Translations under genes and position numbers: made by a program
Notes under the pieces: model-generated
The model's database searches: none
What the model saw: the letters and a program-made list of their open reading frames with translations, nothing else
Told to the model about the DNA's origin: nothing
NCBI GenBank assembly: GCA_963770535.1
Contig: CAVYPZ010000003.1
Location: 868,001 to 932,000, forward strand
Origin: RYN-230 sp963770535
Lineage (GTDB): Bacteria; Actinomycetota; Actinomycetes; Streptosporangiales; Streptosporangiaceae
Direction: 5' to 3'
Length of the DNA stretch: 64,000 nt
In this document: in pieces, positions 32,980 through 41,749 of the stretch
Layout: each line of letters begins with the position of its first letter
Position numbering within the stretch: position 1 is the stretch's first letter

Positions 32980-35900
32980 TGGCGCCGCCGCTGACCCGTC
33001 CCCCGCGGGCCGCCTACCGGCGGCGCCGCCGTTCCGCAGGTGACCTGGTGATCGGGCTGCTGGCCATCGCCGCGCTGGCGGTACTCACGCTAGGAGTCCC
33101 CTACGCGCTGGTCACGGTGTTCGGGCTGCCGACCCCGCACGCCATGCCCTCGCTGTCCCTGCTCACCCGCCAGCTGACGGTCCCGGCGATCCTCAAGGTG
33201 CTGTCCGTGGTGGTCTGGCTGGCGTGGATCCAGCTGGTCTGCTGCGTGGTCGCGGAGATCAGGGCCGCGGTCCGCAACGCGGGGATGCCGCGGCGGATCC
33301 CGCTGGCCGGCGGCACCCAGGCGTTCGTGCACCGGCTGGTCACCTCCGCCCTGCTGGTGTCCGCGGCCGCCGCGGCGCTCTCACCTGCCCTGGGGCATCA
33401 GGCCCCGGCCGCGATGCAGTCGGCCGCGGTGCACTCGGCCGGGGCCCGGGCAGGCGCCCAGCATGGCCGCGGGCCCGGGGGTCAGCACGCGGCCGGGGGT
33501 GAGCAGGGCGCCGGGGGGCAGCAGGGAGGCGGCCGGGGCGCCGGGGCCGGGAGCGGCCGGGCCAGGGCCGACGGTGGCCGGGGCGCCGGGGGTGGCCGGG
33601 CCGCCGGTTCTGCCGGCCAGCCGGGTCGCCGCGACGCTGGCCGGCCCCTCCTGGCCAGCCCGACGGTGGCCTACTCACCGCAGCCCGGGAAGCTGTACGT
33701 GGTGAAGCCGCCCGTGGGCCGGTTCCACGAGAGCTTGTGGGAGATCGCGCAGAAGTATCTGGGTGACGGGCGCCGGTACCGGGAGATCTTCCAGCTGAAT
33801 AAGGACAGGATCCAGCCCGACGGCTCCCGGCTCACCATCGCCAGCCTGATCCGCCCCGGCTGGGTGCTGCACATGCCCCGGGACGCCCAGGGCCCTGGCC
33901 TTGATGTCATTCCCGCGGGGGACAGCGGCGTCACACCGGCCCCGCCAGCCCCCCGGGGGCCGGCGGGGAGCCCCGGCGTCTCCCCGGCGCCCCGGGCGGG
34001 GAAGCACGGCCACGCCGGGGAGCACGGCCATGCCGGGGAGCACGGCCATGCCGGGGAGCACGGCCATGCCGGGGAGCACGGCCATGCCGGGGAGCACGGC
34101 CATGCCGGGGAGCACGGCCACCGGGGAGAGCACCGGGCCGGGGAGCACGGCCGCGATGGGGAGGGCCGCGACGGAAACGCCCGCAGCCAGCCGGCCGGCC
34201 GCACGAGGGAGCCCTGGCATGCGGGGGAGCCTCGTTCTGTGCGGGAGCCGCGCCACGCGGGGGAGCCTCGTTCTGTTCGGGAGCCGCGCAGCGCGGGAGA
34301 GCCCGGCCCCGGGGGAGCGGCTGACCGCACCCGGGGTCCGTCGACCGCCAATGGCACCCACGCCGCTGATCTCCTGCACCCCGGCCGCCTCACCTACCCG
34401 GAGGAACTGGCCGCCGCCACCTTGCTGGCCAGCGGGATCCTGGCCGCCCTGGGGCGCCGGCGCCGCGAGCAACTGTGGCTGCGGGCTTTCGGGCGCCGGA
34501 TGGTCGCCCCGCAGGGGCAGGCGGCGCTGGCGGAGTCAGCGTTGCGGGCGGGCGCGCACGAGCCGTCCGCCCGGCTGCTCGACCGCGGGCTGCGTTACCT
34601 CTCCCACGCCATGTCGCTGTCGGGCCGGACACCGCCGGCCGTGGTCGCCGCGCACCTCAGCCACGACAACCTCGACCTGTGGATGACCCCCGCGGACCTG
34701 GACGCACCCCCGCCGTGGATCGCCGTGGGCGACGGTGAGGTCTGGCGGCTGCCGTCCACCGCGCTCGGTCGGGTCGACACCGGCGAGGCGGGCGATGCCC
34801 TGTACCCGGGCCTGGTCTCCCTCGGCACCGACGGTGCGGGACGGGTACTGGTGGACGTCGAGGCCGCGCACGGGGTGATCTCCCTGACCGGGCCGCAGAC
34901 GATGACCATCGCGGTGCTGTCCGCGCTAGCCCTGGAACTGGCCACCAGCAGCTGGTCGGACCGGATGCACATCACGCTCGCCGGTTTCGGCGAGACTCTG
35001 ACCGCGCTGGCACCGGACCGGATCACCGTGGTGCCAACCCTGGAGGAGGCGCTACCCGCCCTGGAGGCGCACGCCATCGACGTTACCGAGGCTATGGCCG
35101 CCGCCGGGGTGAGTTCCGTGCTCGAGGGCCGCGCTCTCGGCGTCAACCCGGACGCCTGGGTCCCGCACTATCTGATCAGCGCGGTGCCACCCAGCCCACG
35201 TGAGCGGAGCCGGCTGCTCACACTGTCCCGGGTCGGCCGGGCGGCGGCGGCCAGCTATGTAGTCGCCGGGGACGTCCCCGGCGCTTCGTGGGCCTGGGAG
35301 GTCACCCCGGAGGGGCTGCTCCTGGCCGGGGGGCTCGGCTTCGAGGTGCAGGCCCAGCTCACCCCGGCCCGGCAGCACGAGGCCCTGGTCGGCCTGTTCA
35401 CGGCGGCAGCCCAGCCCGAGGGTGTGCCGCTCACCCCGGCGCCCGCCCACGCGGCGCCGCCCGAGCACCTGGACTCAGGGAGAGTGCTGCCCGTGGACAT
35501 CGCCATCCTGGGTCCGGCGTCGGTCTGGGCCCCCGGCCCCATCGAGCCGGACCGTGCCGCCCTGGCCACCGAGCTTGTCGTCTACCTGGCTGTCCATCCC
35601 GGTGGAGTGCACCCCAACGTGCTGAGCGCGGCTCTGTGGCCCCGGGGCGTGACCGCCGAAACCCGGGACGCGGCCGTGGCCCGGGCCACCGAGTGGCTCG
35701 GCACGGACAGCATCGGAAGGCCGCACCTGGCCGCGGACGCGTCCGGGCGGCTCCGCCTCGGGTCCGGGGTGCGGGTGGACTGGCAGGTGTTCCAGGCCCT
35801 GGCGGGCCACGCGGAACTGGCCCCGGCGGGCAGCGCGGAGGAAGCATACGACCTCGGCCGGGCGCTGGACCTGGTGCAAGGCCAGGTGCTCGAGGACCGT

Positions 35901-36248
35901 CCGCCAGGCCGGTACGCCTGGCTGGCCACCGACGAGCTGGAGTACGAGGTGACCGCGCGGGTCGCCGACACCGCGCACCGACTGGCCGGGCTCCGGCTGG
36001 CCGGCGGTGACCCGGAGGGCGCGATCGGTGCCGTGCGGGCCGGGCTGCGGCTGGCCCGCCACGACGAACTGCTCTGGCGCGATCTGCTCCTGGCCGCGCA
36101 TCGCACGGGCCGGCAGGACCTGCTCCGCGCCGTAGTCGAGGAGCTGAGCGCCCGGACGGCCCTGGATGAGGTCCTCCCGCAGATGGCCCCCGAGACTGAG
36201 TCCCTCATCGACGAGCTCTACCCCGGCTGGCGTTCCGCCGTCCCTTGA
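32979..36248 (+). CDS. LysM and bacterial transcriptional activator (BTAD) domain membrane protein
   Basis: A 1,089-residue protein from ATG 32979, coupled to the gene before it. Three membrane segments lie at residues about 22-50, 68-90 and 110-135. A Gly/Ala/Gln-rich linker leads to a LysM-type domain at about 238-303 (YVVKPPVGRFHESLWEIAQ, then YREIFQLNKDRI). A His/Glu/Gly repeat region is at about 342-385, and a further hydrophobic segment at about 470-490. A large middle domain of uncertain fold follows. The last 250 residues resemble a winged-helix plus BTAD tetratricopeptide unit (LVVYLAVHPGGVHPNVLSAA, ALDLVQGQVLEDRPPGRYAW, LLLAAHRTGRQDLLRAVVEE). It closes the Tad operon and may link pilus or cell-wall state to regulation, which is inference. 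Confidence 0.8.
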   Translation: MAPPLTRPPRAAYRRRRRSAGDLVIGLLAIAALAVLTLGVPYALVTVFGLPTPHAMPSLSLLTRQLTVPAILKVLSVVVWLAWIQLVCCVVAEIRAAVRNAGMPRRIPLAGGTQAFVHRLVTSALLVSAAAAALSPALGHQAPAAMQSAAVHSAGARAGAQHGRGPGGQHAAGGEQGAGGQQGGGRGAGAGSGRARADGGRGAGGGRAAGSAGQPGRRDAGRPLLASPTVAYSPQPGKLYVVKPPVGRFHESLWEIAQKYLGDGRRYREIFQLNKDRIQPDGSRLTIASLIRPGWVLHMPRDAQGPGLDVIPAGDSGVTPAPPAPRGPAGSPGVSPAPRAGKHGHAGEHGHAGEHGHAGEHGHAGEHGHAGEHGHAGEHGHRGEHRAGEHGRDGEGRDGNARSQPAGRTREPWHAGEPRSVREPRHAGEPRSVREPRSAGEPGPGGAADRTRGPSTANGTHAADLLHPGRLTYPEELAAATLLASGILAALGRRRREQLWLRAFGRRMVAPQGQAALAESALRAGAHEPSARLLDRGLRYLSHAMSLSGRTPPAVVAAHLSHDNLDLWMTPADLDAPPPWIAVGDGEVWRLPSTALGRVDTGEAGDALYPGLVSLGTDGAGRVLVDVEAAHGVISLTGPQTMTIAVLSALALELATSSWSDRMHITLAGFGETLTALAPDRITVVPTLEEALPALEAHAIDVTEAMAAAGVSSVLEGRALGVNPDAWVPHYLISAVPPSPRERSRLLTLSRVGRAAAASYVVAGDVPGASWAWEVTPEGLLLAGGLGFEVQAQLTPARQHEALVGLFTAAAQPEGVPLTPAPAHAAPPEHLDSGRVLPVDIAILGPASVWAPGPIEPDRAALATELVVYLAVHPGGVHPNVLSAALWPRGVTAETRDAAVARATEWLGTDSIGRPHLAADASGRLRLGSGVRVDWQVFQALAGHAELAPAGSAEEAYDLGRALDLVQGQVLEDRPPGRYAWLATDELEYEVTARVADTAHRLAGLRLAGGDPEGAIGAVRAGLRLARHDELLWRDLLLAAHRTGRQDLLRAVVEELSARTALDEVLPQMAPETESLIDELYPGWRSAVP
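34005..34112 (+). repeat. 18-bp tandem repeat, six units
   Basis: Six exact or nearly exact copies of cacggccatgccggggag encode His-Gly-His-Ala-Gly-Glu. Degenerate copies continue to about 34,150. A second repeat family (gggagcctcgttctgtgcgg) follows at about 34,225-34,300. Both lie inside the LysM-BTAD gene. Confidence 0.9.
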
Positions 36249-36818
36249 CCCGGCACCCCCTTCCCCGCCTCGCCCTCCGCACGAGGTCCTCGCGCGAGCG
36301 GTCCCGCGAGCGGTCCCGCGGGGGCCAGTGGAGCGCCCCGTGCCGCCGCGCAGCTCCGGCTCCCCCGAGGCGGCCCCCGTACCGCCGCACCGTTCCAGGT
36401 CCCCCCAGGCGGCCCCCATGCCGCCGTACCGTTCCGGCTCCCGCAAGTCACACCCCTCTGGTCACACCAACCCCTCTGACCACCTCAGAGTCCGGTTCCC
36501 ACGAGTCACACAGGCCCCTCCCGTCCACATTTCACGTTAGCGGTGCGCCAAACCGGACAAAACACCCCGGAAGGGTGCACCGCTTACGTGAAATGTGGCC
36601 CGAGTCCATGATCAATGTGATCGAGGTGACTTGACGGATGAGTGGTAGCTGGACTGACGGTGCAGACGTGCCGAACGTGTTCTCTGTGACGGATGTGATT
36701 ACACGTGGCGCCTTCGGGAGCCGGTCCCATCCCGGGAGCCCCGGTCAGGCCGTGGCCCATCCTGGAAGCCTGGTCAGGCCAGAGCCTGATCAGGACCCCG
36801 CTCATCCTGGGAGCCCGG
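36249..36818. other. Gene-free gap between converging operons, with degenerate repeats
   Basis: This 570-base gap separates the LysM-BTAD gene from the leftward add gene. I see no supported gene. It contains imperfect repeats (gagcggtcccgcg twice near 36,297-36,320; cggcccccgtaccgccgcac and a variant near 36,370-36,435), a long hairpin at 36525-36598, and a degenerate repeat of catcctgggagcccggtcag at about 36,725-36,830. Confidence 0.6.
36525..36598. repeat. Long inverted repeat (MITE-like or bidirectional terminator)
   Basis: Arms ccacatttcacgttagcggt plus gc (36525-36546) and its complement (36577-36598) match at 21 of 22 positions. Looser pairing extends each arm to about 32 bases, leaving a loop of about ten bases. 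It lies between convergent transcription units. It lacks a clear T-run and is less GC-rich than its surroundings. Confidence 0.7.
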
Positions 36819-37946
36819 TCAGGCTGGGCCGGGATCGGGGGAGGCGGGAGCGAGCCAGGTGTCGATGCCGGCCAGCAGCCGGCGCGCCACCGACGGCGGG
36901 GCGGCCGAACCGCGTACCGACATCCGGGCCAGCTCGGCCAGGTCCGCGTCGGACAGCCCCTGCACCAGCCGGCCGATCTCGTACTGCGCGGCCAGCCGCG
37001 ACCCGAACAGGAGCGGGTCGTCCGCCCCCAGGGCGACCGGGACACCCTCCGCCACCAAGGAGGCCAGCGGCACATCCGCCGGGTCGGCCGCGACACCCAG
37101 GGCCACGTTGGACGCCGGGCAGACCTCCAGCGTGATCTTGCTGGCGGCGAGCCGCTTGATGAGCTCGGTGTCACGCACCGCCGCGACGCCGTGCCCGATC
37201 CGGTCCGCGTGCAGGTCATCCAGGCAGGCCTGGACGCTGGCCGGGCCGCACAGCTCCCCGCCGTGCGGGGTCAGCAGCAAGCCTGAGCGGGCCGCGATCC
37301 GGAACGCCGGAGCGAACTCGGCCGCCGCTCCGCGCCGCTCGTCGTTGCTCAGGCCGAACCCGATCACGCCGCGCCCGGCGTACTGGGCGGCGAGCCGGGC
37401 CAGGGTCCGGGCTTCCAGCGGGTGCTTAGTCCGGTTGGCCGCGATGATGAGGCCGATGCCGACCCCGGTCGCGGTCGCGGCGGTGTGCGCCGCGTCCAGG
37501 ACCAGTTCCACCGTGGGGGTCAGGCCGCCGAACCGCTGCCCGTAGCCCGAGGGGTCGATCTGGATCTCCAGCCAGCCCGATCCCTCGGCCCGCTCGTCCT
37601 GCGCCGTCTCCAGCAGCAGCCGGTAGACGTCCTCCGGGGTGCGCAGCACCGAGCGGGCTGTGTCGTAGAGCCGCTGGAATCGGAACCAGCCCCGCTCGTC
37701 GGCGGCGGACAGCCGCGGCGGCCAGGCCGCGGTCAGCGCCTCCGGGAGACGGATCCGGTGCTTGTCCGCCAGCTCGACCAGCGTGGGGTGCCGCATCGCC
37801 CCCGTGAAGTGCAGGTGCAGGTGCGCCTTGGGCAGAGCCGCCAGAGACCGGGCCGCCGCCGCAGACTGGCCAGCCGCCGACTGGCCAGCCGCCGCAGACC
37901 GGGCCGCCAGCGGGCGGCGGGCCGGGTCGGCCGGCGGCTGCGTCAT
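36819..37946 (-). CDS. add: adenosine deaminase
   Basis: The 375-residue enzyme deaminates adenosine to inosine, feeding purine salvage. Metal ligands are in PKAHLHLHFTGAMRHPTL (the HxH pair), TPHGGELCGP (His and catalytic Glu), RIGHGVAA (His) and ALGADDPLLFG (Asp pair). ATG 37946 is chosen; an in-frame GTG at 37952 is equally possible because no good ribosome binding site is seen. The N-terminal 35 residues are Ala-rich with a short duplication (AAGQSAAGQSAA). It lies 22 bases downstream of the aminotransferase gene and should be co-transcribed, as in Streptomyces. Confidence 0.92.
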   Translation of the reverse strand: MTQPPADPARRPLAARSAAAGQSAAGQSAAAARSLAALPKAHLHLHFTGAMRHPTLVELADKHRIRLPEALTAAWPPRLSAADERGWFRFQRLYDTARSVLRTPEDVYRLLLETAQDERAEGSGWLEIQIDPSGYGQRFGGLTPTVELVLDAAHTAATATGVGIGLIIAANRTKHPLEARTLARLAAQYAGRGVIGFGLSNDERRGAAAEFAPAFRIAARSGLLLTPHGGELCGPASVQACLDDLHADRIGHGVAAVRDTELIKRLAASKITLEVCPASNVALGVAADPADVPLASLVAEGVPVALGADDPLLFGSRLAAQYEIGRLVQGLSDADLAELARMSVRGSAAPPSVARRLLAGIDTWLAPASPDPGPA

Positions 37947-37968
37947 CCTCACGGTCAGTGCACCAGCT

Positions 37969-39180
37969 TCAGCGGGCCTCGCTGAGCAGCTTGCCCATCC
38001 GGCTGATGCCCTCGACCAGGTCGTCGTCGCCGAGTGCGCACGACAGGCGGAAATAGCCTGGGGTCCCGAACGCCTCGCCGGGCACCACCGCCACATCGGC
38101 GTGGTCCAGGATCACCTCGGCCAGCTCGGCCGAGCTGGCCGGCCGGGATCCGGCGATCTCCTTGCCCAGCACGCCCTTGACCGACGGGTAGCAGTAGAAG
38201 GCGCCCTCGGGTAGCGGGCAGACCACCCCGGGGATCTCGTTCAGCATCGCGGTCATCGTCTGCCGCCGCCGGTCGAACGCGGTGCGCATCTCGGCGACCG
38301 CGGACAGGTCACCCGACACCGCCTCCAGCGCGGCCGCCTGGGCCACGTTGCACACGTTCGACGTGGCGTGCGACTGCAGGTTCGACGCGGCCTTGATCAC
38401 GTCCAGCGGCCCGATCATCCAGCCCACCCGCCAGCCGGTCATCGCGTAGGTCTTGGCCACCCCGTTGAGGACCACGCAGGTGTGCGCCACCTCCGGCGCC
38501 ATCACCGGGACGGACGAGAATAGTGCGTCGCCGTACACGAGGTGCTCGTAGATCTCGTCGGTGACGACCCAGATTCCGTTCCCCGCGGCCCACCGGCCGA
38601 TCTCGGCCACCAGCTGCGGCGGGTATACCGCACCGGTCGGGTTGGACGGCGACACGAACAGCAGCACCTTGGTCCGGTCGGTGCGGGCCGCCTCCAGGTC
38701 CGCCACGCTGGCCAGGTAGCCCGTCTTCTCGTCGGTCATCACGGGCACCGGCACCCCGCCGGCCAGTGCGATGGATTCCGGGTAGGTGGTCCAGTACGGG
38801 GTGGGCATCAGCACCTCGTCCCCCGGATCGAGCAGCGTGGCGAATGCCTCGTACACGGCCTGCTTGCCGCCGTTGGTGATCAGCACCTGGGCCGCGCTGA
38901 CCTGGTAACCGGAGTCCCGCGCGGTCTTGGCCGCGACCGCCTCGCGGAGCTCGGGCAGGCCGGGCGCGGGCGTGTACTTCTGGAACCGCGGGACGGCGCA
39001 CGCCCGCTGGGCGGCCTCGACGATGTAACCGGGGGTGGGGAAATCGGGCTCGCCCGCCCCGAATCCGATGACCGGGCGGCCGGCCGCCTTCAGCGCCTTG
39101 GCCTTGGCGTCCACGGCCAGGGTGGCGGATTCGGCGATCGCGGAGATCCGGGCTGAGATGCGCGGATGATCTGAAGTCAT
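37969..39180 (-). CDS. aspC: pyridoxal phosphate-dependent aminotransferase, aspartate aminotransferase type
   Basis: The 403-residue class I aminotransferase has VIGFGAGEPDFPTPGYIVEA, TNGGKQAVYEAF, FVSPSNPTGAVYPPQLV and VVTDEIYEHLVYGD. The PLP lysine is probably in VVLNGVAKTYAMTGWRVGW, and the substrate-binding Arg in YFRLSCALGDDD. It belongs to the Ib subgroup of aspartate aminotransferases. ATG 39180 is taken; an upstream in-frame ATG at 39189 is possible. It is transcribed away from tRNA-Trp/secE and heads the aspC-add pair. Aspartate is the likely amino donor, though prephenate or aromatic substrates occur in this subgroup. Confidence 0.93.
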   Translation of the reverse strand: MTSDHPRISARISAIAESATLAVDAKAKALKAAGRPVIGFGAGEPDFPTPGYIVEAAQRACAVPRFQKYTPAPGLPELREAVAAKTARDSGYQVSAAQVLITNGGKQAVYEAFATLLDPGDEVLMPTPYWTTYPESIALAGGVPVPVMTDEKTGYLASVADLEAARTDRTKVLLFVSPSNPTGAVYPPQLVAEIGRWAAGNGIWVVTDEIYEHLVYGDALFSSVPVMAPEVAHTCVVLNGVAKTYAMTGWRVGWMIGPLDVIKAASNLQSHATSNVCNVAQAAALEAVSGDLSAVAEMRTAFDRRRQTMTAMLNEIPGVVCPLPEGAFYCYPSVKGVLGKEIAGSRPASSAELAEVILDHADVAVVPGEAFGTPGYFRLSCALGDDDLVEGISRMGKLLSEAR

Positions 39181-39392
39181 GCCTACCATGGTGGCACTCG
39201 ACAGATAGTGACCGCATCGCGATTACCGGTCAGCAGGGCAGTCCGGGCGGGGAGATTCGGCGGGTCCGGCGAGATGGTTCGACGGAGGGCCCCCGGCAAC
39301 GTAGACTTCATCAACTGGTGGTGGTCTGCCGGTGACGGCTGCGCTCCTGCATGGGTCGCGCCGGGATCGGGAGGCCCGCTGGTGGCAAGCAG

Positions 39393-39466
39393 AGGGCAGT
39401 AGCTCAATTGGCCAGAGTCCCGGTCTCCAAAACCGGTGGTTGGGGGTTCGAGTCCCTCCTGCCCTG
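39393..39466 (+). tRNA. tRNA-Trp (CCA)
   Basis: The acceptor stem AGGGCAG/CTGCCCT, anticodon stem-loop CCGGT-CTCCAAA-ACCGG with anticodon CCA, and T loop TTCGAGT are clear; CCA is not encoded. It lies 74 bases before secE, the usual actinobacterial order. Confidence 0.95.
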
Positions 39467-39540
39467 CGTGAGCGGTCCGCGTCCGACGTGGGCCGGTGGT
39501 ATCAGCTAGTACACCGATCAGCGTTGCTTCAGGTGAGGAC

Positions 39541-39792
39541 ATGGCGACTCAGACGCATGGCGAGGTCTCCAAGGGCCGGGCGAAGCCCGGGGGCCCGGCG
39601 AAGGACAGCCGGACCTCCCCTGCGCTCTTCTTCCGCCAGATCGTCGCCGAGCTGCGCAAGGTCATCTGGCCGACCCGCAAGGAGCTGATTACCTACACGA
39701 CCGTGGCGCTGACTTTCATCGTCATCATGATCGGGATTGTGACCGCCCTGGACTACGGGTTCACGAAGCTGGTTTTCGCGGTCCTGGGCTGA
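39541..39792 (+). CDS. secE: preprotein translocase subunit SecE
   Basis: The 83-residue protein has a polar N-terminus and then FFRQIVAELRKVIWPTRKEL, the conserved amphipathic helix of SecE. A single membrane segment follows (TVALTFIVIMIGIVTALDYG). It clamps SecY in the translocon. ATG 39541 has TCAGGTGAGGAC upstream. tRNA-Trp precedes it and nusG follows after 255 bases. That gap is rich in accgggg-type repeats and may hold the nusG leader. Confidence 0.95.
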   Translation: MATQTHGEVSKGRAKPGGPAKDSRTSPALFFRQIVAELRKVIWPTRKELITYTTVALTFIVIMIGIVTALDYGFTKLVFAVLG

Positions 39793-40047
39793 GCCTTCAG
39801 GCCAGGTCAGGGCGGGCAGGTGGCGTCACGGAGGTTAGCGGTACCGGGGCTTGCGGAACCGTAGGTAGTACGGGTCCGTGATACCGGGGGTCCGCGGCAC
39901 CGGGTTCCAGCACCGGGGCTGGCGGGGCCGGATTGCGGGGCCGGGGCAGCCGCCGCGGCCATGCGGGGGGTGGGGACGCCGGGGAACGGTCCTGGTCCCG
40001 CCAGGGAGAACCCGGTCCCCAGGGAGAAGCGGAGAGAAAGAGCTATC

Positions 40048-41103
40048 GTGTCCGAGTTCCAAGTGCACGTCGGTGATCAGGTCGAGGATCTGGCCGGCGC
40101 AGACGTTTCAGCCGACGAGGCTGCAGCCCAGCCGGGCGGCGAGGCGGCGGGCGCTGAGTCCGGCGACGACGCCGCCACCGCCACCGCCGACGCCGCCACC
40201 GCCGACGCCGCCACCGCCACCGCCGACGCCGCCACCGCCGACGCCGTCAGCGACGACGCCGCCACCGACGACGCCGCCAGCGAGGCCGCCGCGACCGGGG
40301 ACACCTCGGACGACGAGGGTCCCGCGGACGATGAGGCGGCTGCCGCGGACAGCGCGGACGATGAGGCGGCTGCCGCGGACAGCGGGGCGGCCGGGACCGG
40401 CGGGGCCGACGCCGCTGACGCTGACGCCGAAGCACCGGAAGCTGACGCCGAAGCACCGGAAGCCGACGCCGAAGCTGCCGACAGCGAGGCCACCGAGGCC
40501 ACCGAGGCGCCGGAGGACGACGACCCCGTGGCCCTGTTCAAGGCGGAGCTCCGGCTCCAGCCCGGCGACTGGTACGTGGTGCACTCCTACGCGGGCTACG
40601 AGAACCGCGTGAAGGCGAACCTGGAGAGCCGGACCCAGTCGCTGAACATGGAGGACTACATCTACCAGATCGAGGTCCCCGTCCATGAGGTGACCGAGAT
40701 CAAGCAGGGCAAGCGCCAGCAGGTCTCCGAGAAGGTCCTGCCCGGCTACATCCTGGTCCGGATGGACCTCACCGACGAGTCCTGGGCCGCGGTCCGGAAC
40801 ACGCCCGGCGTGACCGGCTTCGTCGGCCTGTCCAGCCGGCCCTCACCGCTCAGCCTGGACGAGGTCGCCTCGCTGCTCGCCCCGGAGCCCGAGGAGAAGG
40901 CCGCGCAGACCGAGGCGGTGCGCCGGTCCTCCGTGGAATACGAGGTCGGCGAGTCCGTTACGGTGATGGATGGCCCGTTCGCCACGCTCCCCGCGACGGT
41001 GAACGAGATCAACCCCGACACCCAGAAGCTCAAGGTGCTCGTGTCCATCTTCGGCCGGGAGACCCCGGTCGAGCTCTCCTTCGACCAGGTCTCCAAGATC
41101 TGA
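40048..41103 (+). CDS. nusG: transcription termination/antitermination protein NusG, with long acidic N-terminal extension
   Basis: The 351-residue product starts at GTG 40048 (GGAGAGAAAG upstream). Residues about 160-351 are classical NusG: the NGN domain (DWYVVHSYAGYENRVKANLE, then EVTEIKQGKRQQVSEKVLPG) and a C-terminal KOW domain (EYEVGESVTVMDGPFATLPA, VSIFGRETPVELSFDQV). The first 160 residues are an Ala/Asp/Glu/Thr repeat region with a strong negative charge (ADAATADAATATADAATADA). Extensions occur in other actinobacterial NusG but this one is long. It is probably disordered. NusG binds RNA polymerase, ribosomal S10 and Rho; whether the extension changes this is unknown. Confidence 0.95.
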   Translation: MSEFQVHVGDQVEDLAGADVSADEAAAQPGGEAAGAESGDDAATATADAATADAATATADAATADAVSDDAATDDAASEAAATGDTSDDEGPADDEAAAADSADDEAAAADSGAAGTGGADAADADAEAPEADAEAPEADAEAADSEATEATEAPEDDDPVALFKAELRLQPGDWYVVHSYAGYENRVKANLESRTQSLNMEDYIYQIEVPVHEVTEIKQGKRQQVSEKVLPGYILVRMDLTDESWAAVRNTPGVTGFVGLSSRPSPLSLDEVASLLAPEPEEKAAQTEAVRRSSVEYEVGESVTVMDGPFATLPATVNEINPDTQKLKVLVSIFGRETPVELSFDQVSKI

Positions 41104-41141
41104 GTCGGACCCGCTCCAGCAGGAAAAGGAACGCACGCGAA

Positions 41142-41576
41142 ATGGCTCCCAGGAAGAAGAAGATCGCTGCCGTCGTGAAGGTGCAGCTGCAGGCGGGCGC
41201 GGCCACCCCGGCCCCGCCGGTCGGTACCGCGCTCGGCCCGCACGGCGTCAACATCATGGACTTCTGCCGGCAGTACAACGCGGCCACCGAGTCGCAGCGC
41301 GGCAACGTCGTCCCGGTCGAGATCACGATTTACGAGGACCGGTCGTTCTCGTTCGTGACCAAGACCCCGCCGGCCGCCGAGCTGCTCAAGAAGGCCGCGG
41401 GCGTGGCCAAGGGCAGCGGTGAGCCGCTCACCACCAAGGTGGGCACGGTCACCGTGGCTCAGGTCCGCGAGATCGCGCAGACCAAGATGCCCGACCTCAA
41501 CGCGACCTCGATCGAGGCGGCCCAGAAGATCATCGAGGGCACCGCCCGGTCGATGGGCCTCACGGTCAGCGGCTGA
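41142..41576 (+). CDS. rplK: 50S ribosomal protein L11
   Basis: The 144-residue protein contains KVQLQAGAATPAPPVGTALG, GVNIMDFCRQYNAAT and the C-terminal RNA-binding domain KMPDLNATSIEAAQKIIEGT. It forms the GTPase-associated centre where thiostrepton binds. The N-terminal Pro-rich loop is intact. ATG 41142 lies 38 bases after nusG. A small hairpin with a T-rich tail lies between it and rplA. Confidence 0.97.
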   Translation: MAPRKKKIAAVVKVQLQAGAATPAPPVGTALGPHGVNIMDFCRQYNAATESQRGNVVPVEITIYEDRSFSFVTKTPPAAELLKKAAGVAKGSGEPLTTKVGTVTVAQVREIAQTKMPDLNATSIEAAQKIIEGTARSMGLTVSG

Positions 41577-41606
41577 CCCGTCACCGGGCCGGTCAGGCTC
41601 AGGCTG

Positions 41607-41633
41607 CCGGGGGCATAAGCGCCCGGTGGTTTT
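41607..41633 (+). terminator. Weak hairpin with T-rich tail between rplK and rplA
   Basis: CCGGGGGC (41607-41614) and GCGCCCGG (41619-41626) pair with one mismatch around an ATAA loop, followed by TGGTTTT. It could attenuate transcription between rplK and rplA, but read-through is expected. Confidence 0.4.
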
Positions 41634-41749
41634 CGTTGCGTAAAAGTGCGTTCCGCGGCCCGCAGCCGCGGGGCCCGCAGTAACCAGTGGCAGGGCCAGG
41701 CGCTGGCCCGACCGACCACGACCTCCACCGCAGAACACAGGAGAACGGC

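Noticed and set aside
36249..36640. Rightward open frames after the LysM-BTAD gene
   Set aside because: They are Arg/Pro-rich shadows of repeat DNA without ribosome binding sites or family similarity, and they cross the hairpin at 36525.
13829..39466. Genomic island bounded by the two tRNA genes
   Set aside because: No direct repeat of either tRNA 3' end, no integrase or excision gene and no phage genes are seen; the tRNA neighbours rpmG and secE are in their usual places.
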